NCBI GenBank assembly: GCA_947371645.1
Contig: CANBQJ010000011.1
Coordinates: 1 to 34,911 of the forward strand
Direction of reading: 5' to 3'
Length of the DNA: 34,911 nucleotides
Origin: Burkholderiales bacterium
GTDB taxonomy: Bacteria > Pseudomonadota > Gammaproteobacteria > Burkholderiales > Burkholderiaceae
The notes under the pieces are model-generated. The model made no database searches. It had not been told where the DNA came from and saw only the letters and a program-made list of their open reading frames with translations. Shown here piece after piece: positions 27,730 to 34,911 of this stretch. A program made the translations under genes and the position numbers. How positions within the stretch are numbered: the first letter of the stretch is position 1; every line of letters starts with the position of its first letter.

Positions 27730-28167
27730 ATGGGAATGAACCTTGGTTCGAGCGCGAGCGCCGACCCGGAAGTGATGACGGAGATGAACACCACGCCACT
27801 CATCGACGTGATGCTGGTGTTGTTGATCATGCTCATCCTCACGATCCCGGTGCAGTTGCATTCGGTGAACCTGAACCTGCCCACCAGCGCCACCCCGCCC
27901 TCCACTGCGGAGCCGCCGCCCGTGGTCACGGTGGACATCGATTTCGACGGCACCTTGCTGTGGAATGGTGAAGCTTTGTCCGGGCGGCCGGTGTTGGACG
28001 CCCGCCTGAGCCAGATCGCAGCCGAACCCAAGTCCACTCAGCCTGAGCTGCACATCCGGCCCAACAAGCTGGTGGACTACGCGGCTGTCGCCGGCGTGCT
28101 TGCCAGCGCCCAGCGACACGGTCTGACCAAAATCGGCGTGGTGGGCAACGAACAGTTCGTCAAGTGA
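27730..28167 (+). CDS. exbD: ExbD, second copy
   Basis: 145 residues, paralogous to its upstream neighbour. It keeps the channel Asp (Asp26 in MNTTPLIDVMLVLLIMLILT) and the periplasmic ELHIRPNKLVDYAAVAGVL segment, with a more Pro/Thr-rich linker (SATPPSTAEPPP). Tandem exbD genes are common in TonB loci of Xanthomonas and some betaproteobacteria and may allow ExbD heterodimers or receptor-specific motors. The ATG at 27730 has a weak AGGAACC upstream. Its stop is 17 nt before the TPR gene start. Confidence 0.92.
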   Translation: MGMNLGSSASADPEVMTEMNTTPLIDVMLVLLIMLILTIPVQLHSVNLNLPTSATPPSTAEPPPVVTVDIDFDGTLLWNGEALSGRPVLDARLSQIAAEPKSTQPELHIRPNKLVDYAAVAGVLASAQRHGLTKIGVVGNEQFVK

Positions 28168-28184
28168 TCCAGGGAGCCCGCCAC

Positions 28185-29429
28185 ATGACCCCGCACAAGC
28201 TCAAATCGCTCATCGTCCTCGCATTCATGACGGGCCTGTTGGCGCTGGGGCGTGCCGAAGGTGCATGGGCTGCTGAGCCCGTGCGCCCTCAGATCGGGCA
28301 ACCCTTGCTGGCAGCGCGCGAACTGGTGCTGGCGCAGCGCTACGGCGAGGCGCTGGACAAGGTGGACGAACTCGCGCAGCTCCCTGGACTCCATGACAAC
28401 GAAGCGCGTCTGGTCGAGCAGATGCGCCTGTCGGCCGCCACGGGCGCAGGCGACCTGACCCTGGCCACACAGGCTTTCGAGCGGCTCGATGCTTCGCACA
28501 GCCTGCCCACCACCCAGCGCCTGGGCGCCGAGCTGTCGATGGCTGCGCTGGCCTACCGCAGCGAGGCCTATGCCGATGCCGTCCGCTGGTCACGGCGCTA
28601 CCTGAAGGACGGCGGACAAAGCGCCAAGGTTCGCAACGTGCTGATCCAGGCGCAATACCTGTCGGGCGACCTGAAGGGTGCTGCGCATTCGCTGAGCGAT
28701 GGCCTCCAATCACTGCAGCACTCAGGTACCCGCCCACCAGAGGCCGAACTCAAGCTGCTGCTGCACGTCGCCGCCAGGCTGCAAGACAACGGCTTGTATG
28801 TGCAAGCCATCGAGCAGCTGCTGATGCACTACCCGACAAAAGCCTACTGGGCCGACGTGCTCAACCGGCTGCCCAGCACGCCGAGCTTCACAACGCGCTT
28901 TGCACTGGACACCTACCGGCTGGCCCTGGCCACCGACAACCTTCGACGCGCCAAAGACTACGTTGAAATGGCCTTGCTGGCCACCCAGGCCGGTTTCCCT
29001 GGTGAAGCCATGCAGGTGGTGGACAAAGGATATGCCAGCGGCCTGCTGGGCACCGGCCCCGAGGCCGAGCGCCACCAGCGCCTGCGCAAGATGCTGGAGC
29101 AACGCATCGCCAATGACCGTGCCGCCCGCAGCACACAGGAGGCACTGGCGCACGCAGCCAAAGATGGCAATGCGCTGGTTCAGTTGGGCTACAACGTGGC
29201 CACCAGCGGCGACGCTTCCAAAGGCATTCAGTTGATCCGCCAGGGCCTCTCCAAAGGTGGCTTGCCCTCAGGCAGTGCCCGGCTGTCCCTGGGCATCGCC
29301 CAGGTGATGAGCGGCCAACTCAGGCAAGCCTCCCTCACCTTCCAGAGCGTGGGCGACCAGGACGGCAACGGTGACCTGGCCCGCCTGTGGCGCGCACTGG
29401 CCCATGCCCGTGCGACCGGCCAGGCTTGA
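28185..29429 (+). CDS. Exported TPR-repeat protein of the TonB operon
   Basis: 414 residues. A signal peptide (SLIVLAFMTGLLALGRAEGAWA) is followed by helical repeats of TPR character, such as LLAARELVLAQRYGEALDKVDEL, LAYRSEAYADAVRWSRRYLKDG, LQDNGLYVQAIEQLLMHYP and SARLSLGIAQVMSGQLRQASLTF (each a part-repeat). The start at 28185 has AGGGAG 8 nt upstream; an earlier GTG at 28164 overlapping the exbD stop is in frame but less well supported. Periplasmic TPR proteins accompany some TonB systems and are thought to help assemble or couple the motor. Here it is the last gene of the cluster; 156 nt separate it from the next gene. Specific partner unknown. Confidence 0.82.
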   Translation: MTPHKLKSLIVLAFMTGLLALGRAEGAWAAEPVRPQIGQPLLAARELVLAQRYGEALDKVDELAQLPGLHDNEARLVEQMRLSAATGAGDLTLATQAFERLDASHSLPTTQRLGAELSMAALAYRSEAYADAVRWSRRYLKDGGQSAKVRNVLIQAQYLSGDLKGAAHSLSDGLQSLQHSGTRPPEAELKLLLHVAARLQDNGLYVQAIEQLLMHYPTKAYWADVLNRLPSTPSFTTRFALDTYRLALATDNLRRAKDYVEMALLATQAGFPGEAMQVVDKGYASGLLGTGPEAERHQRLRKMLEQRIANDRAARSTQEALAHAAKDGNALVQLGYNVATSGDASKGIQLIRQGLSKGGLPSGSARLSLGIAQVMSGQLRQASLTFQSVGDQDGNGDLARLWRALAHARATGQA

Positions 29430-29585
29430 TGCGCTGCTGGATATCCACCAACACCAGGCTGGCCTGCTGAGTTCTCGACAGGCCTTGGTGCAAGCGCATC
29501 AACCCATCGCCGTTTCAGGCTGCAGAAGGCCTCTTTGCAGCTGGTACGGAAGCTGCACTGCAATGCGCAGACAGGAGCTCTCCAT

Positions 29586-29993
29586 ATGAACACGAAGCAA
29601 GCACGCGCAGGATTCGCTGCGGCCCTGACCTTGATCGTCGCGCAGGGCGCATCGGCTCACCATGCTTTCTCGGCCGAGTTCGACGCCGACAAGCCGCTCG
29701 AACTCAGTGGCACGGTGACCAAGGCCAAGTGGGTCAACCCCCACAGCTGGCTGTACTTCGACGTCAAGGGCCCCGACGGCAAGGTCACCAACTGGGGCGT
29801 CGAGTTTGGCGCCCCCTTCGCGCTGCAACAGCAAGGCCTGACCAAGACCGTGCTGCCTGTGGGCACGGAAGTCAAGGTCAAGGGTTACCGCGCCAAGAAC
29901 GGAGGCCCGTTCGGCTACGCCGTGACCGTGACCCTGCCCGATGGCCGCAGCTTCAAGACCGGTGGCGCGCAAGACAGCCCCGCCGGGCAGTGA
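29586..29993 (+). CDS. DUF6152-type exported protein with mature N-terminal His-His
   Basis: 135 residues. The signal peptide ends in GASA, and the predicted mature chain begins HHAFSAEFD (His25, His26). The rest is a small beta-rich domain with LELSGTVTKAKWVNPHSWLYFDV (His53), NWGVEFGAPFAL, GTEVKVKGYRAKNG and a closing VTLPDGRSFKTGG. I recall the AHH, VNPH and LPDGR motifs as family-conserved in DUF6152, whose function is unknown. An N-terminal His after cleavage, plus an internal His, is the pattern of histidine-brace copper sites, but this is inference. AGGAG lies 8 nt before the ATG. It heads a tight operon of exported and membrane proteins. Confidence 0.8.
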   Translation: MNTKQARAGFAAALTLIVAQGASAHHAFSAEFDADKPLELSGTVTKAKWVNPHSWLYFDVKGPDGKVTNWGVEFGAPFALQQQGLTKTVLPVGTEVKVKGYRAKNGGPFGYAVTVTLPDGRSFKTGGAQDSPAGQ

Positions 29994-30048
29994 TCGCCCC
30001 CTGAATCCCAACGGGCCGCCGTGCGGTGGCCTGCAAGCCCAACGCAAC

Positions 30049-30855
30049 ATGACATCGCCCCAACTGACCGGGCGTCGAGCCCTCCTGCGCGCCTCGCTGG
30101 CCGCCTTGGTGAGCACGGCGGCCCTGCTCTCCGGCTGCGCCAACCTGGGCGGCCACAGCGCCGCCATCCCCCGCAGCGCCGACGGCCACCCGGATTTTTC
30201 CGGCATCTGGCAAACCACCAGCGCGGCCGACTTCGACCTCGAACCGCACAGCGGCCGCAAGGATGCGCCGCCCGGGCCCGGCATCGTGGTGGAAGGGCAG
30301 ATCCCCTACCTGCCCAAGGCATTGGCCCAGCGCCAGAAGAACTTCGAGGCACGCCACACTGAGGACCCGCGCCTGAAGTGCTACACGCTGGGCGTGCCGC
30401 GCGGCATCTACTACCCCGAGCCCTTCCAGATCTTCCAGCGCCCGCGCGACCTGACCTTGCTGTTCCAGTTCGGGCACTCGGTGCGCACCATCCACACCAA
30501 CGGCACGCAGCACCCGGACAACCCCAATGACTGGTGGCTGGGTGATTCGCGTGGGCACTGGGAAGGCGACACCCTCGTGGTCGATGCCCGCCACTTCAAC
30601 GACGAGACCTGGCTGGACCGCGCCGGCAACTTCCACAGCGACGCGCTGCACGTGACCGAGCGCTGGCAATTCATCGACGCCAACACGGTTCGCTACCAGG
30701 CCACGCTGGAGGACCTGCAGGTCTACAGCCGCCCCTGGGACATCGAAGTGATCCTGCACCGCCACCGCGAGAAGGACTTCCAGCTCATCGAAAACTACTG
30801 CTTCACACACGAGTACGACGCGTACTACCCGCCCAAGCCCAAGGCCACGCCGTGA
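30049..30855 (+). CDS. Lipoprotein of a widespread unknown beta-rich family (first paralogue)
   Basis: 268 residues. It has a lipoprotein signal (ASLAALVSTAALLSGC-A), then GHPDFSGIWQTTSAADFDLE, PRGIYYPEPFQIFQ, GHSVRTIHTNG, the block DSRGHWEGDTLVVD, ERWQFIDANTVRYQATL and YSRPWDIEVILHR. I know this PDFSGIW...RGHWEGDTLVVD family as common and uncharacterised. The mature protein is rich in His, Asp and Trp. It is probably tethered to a membrane facing the periplasm. The start at 30049 gives a clean lipobox. The stop overlaps the ATG of its paralogue (TGATG at 30853-30857). Confidence 0.8.
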   Translation: MTSPQLTGRRALLRASLAALVSTAALLSGCANLGGHSAAIPRSADGHPDFSGIWQTTSAADFDLEPHSGRKDAPPGPGIVVEGQIPYLPKALAQRQKNFEARHTEDPRLKCYTLGVPRGIYYPEPFQIFQRPRDLTLLFQFGHSVRTIHTNGTQHPDNPNDWWLGDSRGHWEGDTLVVDARHFNDETWLDRAGNFHSDALHVTERWQFIDANTVRYQATLEDLQVYSRPWDIEVILHRHREKDFQLIENYCFTHEYDAYYPPKPKATP

Positions 30856-31856
30856 TGACCCCGCACCACTACCGCACTGCCCGCGTCCTGCCCCACCTCC
30901 TGAGCGTGACCCTGAGCCTGGCCTGCGGCCTGGCCATCGCGCAGACGCTGCCCAGGCTGCAAGCCGGTGATGCCCCCATCCCGACCAAGGGCGGTGGCGG
31001 CGGCATCCCGCTGGAGCGCGCCTTCCCGCCCATCCCGCAAGGTGAGTGGTCAGGCCCGCGCCAGGCTGATGGCCAACCCGATGTGGAAGGCCACTGGTCC
31101 AACACCGTGGGCAACCACAACAACTGGACCGACCCGCAAGGTGGCATCCCTGGCGACCCGGCTGCGCGTGGCCGCCCGCCGGGCCCTCGCGGCGAGCGCG
31201 CACCCAGCCGCGTGAGCGACAGCGAAGACGGCCAGGTGCCTTTCCAACCCTGGGCCAAGGCCGCGCAAGAAGAGTTCTTGGCCAACTTCCACAACCCCAC
31301 CAAGCCCCAGTACATCGAGCCCCTGGCCCGCTGTGCACCGGGCGGCGTACCCAAGTCCCTCATCTGGCACGGCTACGAGATCCGTCAGTACCCGGGATAC
31401 GTGGTCTTCCTGTTCAACTCGGGCACCCGCGTCATCCACCTCGATGGCAAGCCGCACCTGCCCGATCAGATCAAATTGTGGAACGCCGATTCGCGCGGCC
31501 ACTGGGAAGGCAACACCCTGGTGGTGGACGTCACCAACAACAACGGCAAGGCGCTGTTTGGCCGCACGGGTGAATTCGCCAGCGAGAACGCCCACATCGT
31601 CGAGCGCTACATCTTCGACCCCAAGGGCGAGCGCTACAACTACGTGGCCACCATCACGGACCCCACCGTCTACACGCGCACCTGGACGGCCACCATCCCC
31701 GCCAGGAAGTACAGCGCCAAAGACAAGCCCAACGGCTGGCACTTCGAGGCCACGCTGGCCAAACACGATGGCCCCGAGCCCATTGTGGAGCGCGAAGAGC
31801 GCATCTGCACCGAGAACAACGGTGGCTTTGGCAACGTGGCAGCTAGCCCGAAATGA
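30855..31856 (+). CDS. Exported beta-rich protein of the same unknown family (second paralogue)
   Basis: 333 residues with a cleavable signal peptide (LLSVTLSLACGLAIAQ) rather than a lipobox. It shares DSRGHWEGNTLVVDV, a VIHLDGKPHLPDQ segment in place of the paralogue's IHTNGTQHPD, VERYIFDPKGERYNYVATITDP and YTRTWTATIP with the upstream gene. It adds a Gly/Pro-rich N-terminal insert (TKGGGGGIPLERAFPPIP) and an ERICTENN tail. A GTG at 30852 is an alternative start. The stop overlaps the next ATG (ATGA at 31853). The two paralogues probably act together in the periplasm; the function is unknown. Confidence 0.78.
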   Translation: MTPHHYRTARVLPHLLSVTLSLACGLAIAQTLPRLQAGDAPIPTKGGGGGIPLERAFPPIPQGEWSGPRQADGQPDVEGHWSNTVGNHNNWTDPQGGIPGDPAARGRPPGPRGERAPSRVSDSEDGQVPFQPWAKAAQEEFLANFHNPTKPQYIEPLARCAPGGVPKSLIWHGYEIRQYPGYVVFLFNSGTRVIHLDGKPHLPDQIKLWNADSRGHWEGNTLVVDVTNNNGKALFGRTGEFASENAHIVERYIFDPKGERYNYVATITDPTVYTRTWTATIPARKYSAKDKPNGWHFEATLAKHDGPEPIVEREERICTENNGGFGNVAASPK

Positions 31857-32359
31857 TCCCGCCCGCTCTGCTGAACTGGGCGGAGAGCCTGCAGGCCAGC
31901 GGCTTTGGCAGCTGGCTGATCGAGTCGCCCATCGCCTTCCCCGTACTGGAAGGCCTGCACCTGATCGGCCTGTCTCTGGCCGTGGGCCTGTTGTTCCTGA
32001 TCGACCTGAGGCTGGTGGGCCTGCTGTGGACGCGGCTGCCAGCGCCCCAGGTGCTGCGCCAGTTGCGGCCGGTGACGCTGATGGGCTTCGGCCTGGTGTT
32101 CACCACCGGAGGGCTGCTGTTCTGGGCCGAAGCCCCTGCCCTGGTGGCCAGCCCGGCCTTCCCGTTCAAGTTGCTGTTCCTGGCGCTGGCAGGGATCAAT
32201 GCCCTGTACTTCGAATGGCAGCTGGCGCCTGGCCTGCCTGAGCAGCCCGACCAGGCCTTGCCACCCGCGGCGCGCATCGCTGGCTACGCATCCATTGGGC
32301 TTTGGACCCTGGTGATCGTCTGCGGTCGCCTCATCCCCTACCTGCCCAGTTGGGACTGA
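31853..32359 (+). CDS. Four-helix membrane protein, unknown (first of a related pair)
   Basis: 168 residues with four hydrophobic spans: VLEGLHLIGLSLAVGLLFLI, VTLMGFGLVFTTGGLLFW, FPFKLLFLALAGINALYF and ASIGLWTLVIVCGRLI. The only histidine lies inside the first span (EGLHLIGL). It resembles families annotated DUF6644, though I am not certain. Translationally coupled to the upstream gene by ATGA overlap and 3 nt from the next gene. The shared layout with its neighbour suggests a heterodimer. A haem or quinone role is possible given the cytochrome-like and PepSY-TM genes downstream, but is not shown. Confidence 0.75.
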   Translation: MIPPALLNWAESLQASGFGSWLIESPIAFPVLEGLHLIGLSLAVGLLFLIDLRLVGLLWTRLPAPQVLRQLRPVTLMGFGLVFTTGGLLFWAEAPALVASPAFPFKLLFLALAGINALYFEWQLAPGLPEQPDQALPPAARIAGYASIGLWTLVIVCGRLIPYLPSWD

Positions 32360-32362
32360 GCC

Positions 32363-32836
32363 ATGTTCACCACCGCTTTCCTCAAAGCCCTGCAAGACAG
32401 CGCCCTGGCCCAGGTCGTCAGCAAGTCGGATCACCTTGTGGGCGCGGCCTTGCAGGTCATGCATGTGCTGGGCCTGCTGGTGCTGCTGGCTGCGCTGATC
32501 CTCACCGTGCTGCGGCTGCAAGGCTGGGCACTGGCCGACAGTGACCCCGACATCGTGCTGCCCCCCGTGCGCAGGCTGTGGTGGCTGGGCCTGGCTGCGG
32601 TGTCCGTCAGCGGCCTGCTGATGTTCGTCTCGGCTGCGGCGCTGTATGGCGCCAAGCCCGTGTTTTCTCTGAAGCTGGTGCTGTTTGTGCTGGCCGCGCT
32701 GGCCCAGGTGCTGCTGTTTCGCCACCAGGCCCGCCGCACCCCCACCGCTTCGCGCTGGCTGGCGCCCCTCAGCTGGGCCACGCTGGGCCTGTGGCTGTCG
32801 GTGGCTGCAGCCGGCCGCGCCATTGGCTTCGTTTGA
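32363..32836 (+). CDS. Four-helix membrane protein, unknown (second of a related pair)
   Basis: 157 residues with the same four-span layout as its neighbour: LQVMHVLGLLVLLAALILTV, WWLGLAAVSVSGLLMF, FSLKLVLFVLAALAQVLLF and ATLGLWLSVAAAGRAIGF. Again one His sits in the first span (VMHVLGLL), aligned with the LHLIGLSL His upstream, and the third span starts with a shared F-x-x-K-L/LK-L pattern. Two more His lie outside the spans. It starts 3 nt after the previous stop and ends 9 nt before the haem lipoprotein gene. Confidence 0.75.
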   Translation: MFTTAFLKALQDSALAQVVSKSDHLVGAALQVMHVLGLLVLLAALILTVLRLQGWALADSDPDIVLPPVRRLWWLGLAAVSVSGLLMFVSAAALYGAKPVFSLKLVLFVLAALAQVLLFRHQARRTPTASRWLAPLSWATLGLWLSVAAAGRAIGFV

Positions 32837-32845
32837 GTGTCTCCC

Positions 32846-33469
32846 ATGAATCACGACTTCAACCCCATGCGCCCTCGCCTCGGCCCGACCTGGGCGGCAT
32901 CCTCCCTGGCCGTGCTGGCCCTCAGCATGGCGCTCGGCGGCTGCCAGCGTGCCGTGCCCGATGCACCTGGGGCGACTGCAGCCATCCCGGCCACGGCGTT
33001 CGCCCAGCTGTCCACCATCCAGGAACTGATGCAAGGCATCGTGGACCCGACCGCCGATGCGCTGTGGGAATCGGTCTCCAGCACCACCACCGCCAAGGGC
33101 GTGGAAGACAAGCGCCCACAGACTGACGCCGAATGGCTGCAGCTCAAGCACCTGGCGGTGCAGCTGACCGAGGCCGGCAACCTGCTGTCGCTCACCGGCC
33201 GCAAGGTGAGCCATGACGGCAAGGTGCTGGAAGACGCCCATGTGAGCGCCACCTTGGCCCCGGCAGACATCCAGCAACGCATCGACGCCGACCCGGCCGC
33301 CTTTGCCAGTTTCGGGCAGGCGCTGGCCGCAGCGGCCCACCAGGCCCAGCAGGCCGTCGAGCAACGCAATGTGGACGCCTTCATGCAAGCCGGCGAGCAG
33401 ATCGACCGCGCTTGCGAGTCCTGCCATCAACGGTACTGGTACCCCAACGACAAGAGACCCAAGTCATGA
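32846..33469 (+). CDS. Lipoprotein with a C-terminal c-type haem motif (cytochrome c'-like)
   Basis: 207 residues. A lipoprotein signal ends ALSMALGGC-Q (Cys33). The mature part is predicted helical (AFAQLSTIQELMQGIVDPTADALWESV; QALAAAAHQAQQAVEQRNVDAF) and ends in Cys190-Glu-Ser-Cys193-His194, followed by QRYWYP. A CxxCH close to the C-terminus of a helical bundle is the layout of cytochrome c' and related four-helix haem proteins. It would be anchored in the periplasm, haem attached by the Ccm or Ccs machinery encoded elsewhere. An in-frame earlier start at 32837 is possible. The stop overlaps the next ATG (ATGA at 33466). Confidence 0.82.
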   Translation: MNHDFNPMRPRLGPTWAASSLAVLALSMALGGCQRAVPDAPGATAAIPATAFAQLSTIQELMQGIVDPTADALWESVSSTTTAKGVEDKRPQTDAEWLQLKHLAVQLTEAGNLLSLTGRKVSHDGKVLEDAHVSATLAPADIQQRIDADPAAFASFGQALAAAAHQAQQAVEQRNVDAFMQAGEQIDRACESCHQRYWYPNDKRPKS

Positions 33470-34911
33470 ACAAACTGCTGTTCCAGATCCACCGTTGGGG
33501 CGGCGTGGCCCTGGCCCTGTTCATGGCCATCTGGTTCAGCTCGGGCCTGGTCATCATGTACGCGGCCCCTTCGGCCTTGACGCCTGCGCAGCAGCTGGTC
33601 AATCGAGAGGCCTTGTCGCCTGAGGCGGGCTGGCTGAGCCTGGGTCAGGCCTGGTCACACAGCGGTGAGGCCGGCGCCCCCAGCCAGGCCCGGCTGGCCC
33701 GCCAGGCTGGCGAGCCCTGCTGGCTGGTGGAGACCGGCAAGGGCGAACGCGTGGCCGTGTCGGCCCGCGATGGAAGGGTTCGCCGCTTCTCCACCGACGA
33801 CGCCCGCGTGATCGCCGCGCGCTGGCTGCAGCCAGAGGCCGCATCGGTGGACACACCGAGCGATGCATCGGCCCTGCAAGTGCTCGACACCGGTCCGCAA
33901 GACAGCAGCATGCGCAACCAGGACGCGCTCAAGCCCTTCCACCGCGTGGCCGTGGGTGACAGCGGCCGCGAGCTGCTGGTGTCTGCGCGCACCGGTGAAG
34001 TCGTGCGAGACAGTGGCCGCTTCGAGCGCGGGCTGTACTGGGTGGGCAACTGGATCCACCTGCTTCGCCCGCTCGACAGCATTGGCCTGGGTGCGCAACG
34101 CCAGACCATCCTGGCCTGGCTGGGCGGCATCGCCTTCGGCGCCTGTGTGACCGGGCTGATCATCGGCTGGCAACGCTGGCGTCCGGGCTGGGGCGGCCGC
34201 CCCACCTACAGCCAGGGCCGCAAGCACCCCTACCGGGACGTGTGGAACACCTGGCACTTCTGGACCGGCCTGATTGGTGGCACCGCGGCCTTGCTGTGGG
34301 CCTTGAGCGGCTACCTGTCCACCAACCCGTTCAACATCTTCTCGCCGGCCGCTCCCACCAAGCCCGAGCTGGCCCGCTATCAGGGCAAGGGCATCCCGGA
34401 TTGGGCCTTGAGCTGGGCCCCCACCGCGCAGGTGCTGGGCCGCCTGGGGCCCGATGTGGTCGAACTCAGCTGGAAGCGCTTGGGGGCTGATGCCACGCTG
34501 CTGGCCACCACACGCGATGGCCGCCGCCTGCCCCAAGCGGTGGAAGGCGCCCAACAGGGCTTCAGTGCGGATCAACTGCGCGCCGCCGTTCAGCGCCTCT
34601 ACCCCAAGTCGACCATCGTGCAATTCGAACGCGTGGACGACTACGACAGCTACTACTACCCTCGCCACCGCCAGAGCGCCGTCGAACGCCCGCTGCCGGT
34701 GTGGAAGGTCGCCCTGAACGACGAACCGGCCACGCAGCTCTACCTGGACCCGCAGGACGGCCAGCTGCTGCTCAAGGCGGACCAGAGTCGCCGCGTCTAC
34801 CGCTGGCTGTACTCGGCCCTGCACCACTGGGACTTTGGATGGTTGTATGCCCGCCCGGTGTGGGACGCCTGGATGTTGCCTTTGGTGTTGATGGGCATCG
34901 TGCTGGGTTTC
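33466..34911 (+). CDS. PepSY-associated membrane protein, cut by window end
   Basis: The frame stays open from the ATG at 33466 to the last base (482 residues seen). Start KLLFQIHRWGGVALALFMAIWF is the typical PepSY-TM opening. Further spans are TILAWLGGIAFGACVTGLIIG and FWTGLIGGTAALLWALSGYLS, with a last span beginning WMLPLVLMGIVLG at the edge. Periplasmic parts include PepSY-like repeats (LYLDPQDGQLLLK). Several histidines border the spans (QIHRW, NWIHLLRP, NTWHFW, LHHWDF), as in membrane haem-binding reductases. Such proteins are often linked with TonB receptors and metal or siderophore reduction. It overlaps the haem lipoprotein gene by 4 nt, so electron transfer between the two is plausible. 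Confidence 0.85.
   Translation, partial: MNKLLFQIHRWGGVALALFMAIWFSSGLVIMYAAPSALTPAQQLVNREALSPEAGWLSLGQAWSHSGEAGAPSQARLARQAGEPCWLVETGKGERVAVSARDGRVRRFSTDDARVIAARWLQPEAASVDTPSDASALQVLDTGPQDSSMRNQDALKPFHRVAVGDSGRELLVSARTGEVVRDSGRFERGLYWVGNWIHLLRPLDSIGLGAQRQTILAWLGGIAFGACVTGLIIGWQRWRPGWGGRPTYSQGRKHPYRDVWNTWHFWTGLIGGTAALLWALSGYLSTNPFNIFSPAAPTKPELARYQGKGIPDWALSWAPTAQVLGRLGPDVVELSWKRLGADATLLATTRDGRRLPQAVEGAQQGFSADQLRAAVQRLYPKSTIVQFERVDDYDSYYYPRHRQSAVERPLPVWKVALNDEPATQLYLDPQDGQLLLKADQSRRVYRWLYSALHHWDFGWLYARPVWDAWMLPLVLMGIVLGF

Noticed and set aside
29430..29585. Hairpin GGCCTG-N12-CAGGCC and weak -24/-12-like pairs between the TPR gene and the DUF6152-type gene
   Set aside because: Short stem, 12-nt loop and no T-run; the promoter-like pairs match only 6-7 of 12 positions. 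Whether the two gene groups are one operon is left open.

Overview
The window looks like chromosomal DNA from a high-GC Gram-negative bacterium, most likely a betaproteobacterium of the Burkholderiales. The basis is codon choice, GroEL sequence, an MdtABC-like RND pump with its own outer-membrane factor, and many TonB, lipoprotein and c-type-cytochrome features. No rRNA, tRNA, CRISPR or insertion sequence was seen. The genus is not determined.

Layout. (1) 1-1402, minus: 3'-truncated groEL behind groES. (2) 1539-4290, minus: an AtsA-type arylsulfatase with its formylglycine-generating maturase directly upstream; both carry export signals. (3) 4600-8083, plus: amidase, GlcG/HbpS-like protein, small secreted protein, and a sigma-54 activator with no sensory domain (SfnR-like), followed by a small ORF at 8241. 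(4) 8623-11607, minus: a large TonB-dependent receptor. (5) 12111-14138, plus: an S9 peptidase-like protein whose catalytic Ser is Gly, convergent with an exported aryl-sulfate sulfotransferase (14164-15816, minus). (6) 16215-25285, plus: four-gene RND efflux operon. (7) 25664-29429, plus: tonB, exbB, exbD, exbD and a TPR protein. (8) 29586 to the end, plus: a tightly packed seven-gene set of exported or membrane proteins (DUF6152-type, two related beta-rich proteins, two related 4-TM proteins, a c-type haem lipoprotein and a truncated PepSY-TM protein).

Main observation. Four -24/-12 (sigma-54) promoter matches with exact GG-N10-GC spacing lie in front of the amidase/activator operon (4548-4563), the small ORF (8181-8196), the TonB-dependent receptor (11660-11675, minus) and the tonB-exbBD operon (25496-25511). 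Three of the four match 11 of 12 consensus positions. Each has a TGTTGA/TCAACA-containing inverted repeat centred about 76-84 nt upstream of its GG, where an enhancer-binding protein would sit. I infer a local sigma-54 regulon in which the activator at 6959-8083 controls itself, an outer-membrane receptor and the TonB motor that energises it. With the periplasmic arylsulfatase, its maturase and the sulfotransferase next door, the simplest model is TonB-dependent scavenging of sulfate esters or other organosulfur compounds; the ligand is not shown by the sequence.

A second candidate system is the 29586-34911 operon, which looks like an uncharacterised periplasmic or membrane redox or metal module. 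Its first protein is predicted to be cut so that the mature chain begins His-His, as in histidine-brace copper proteins.
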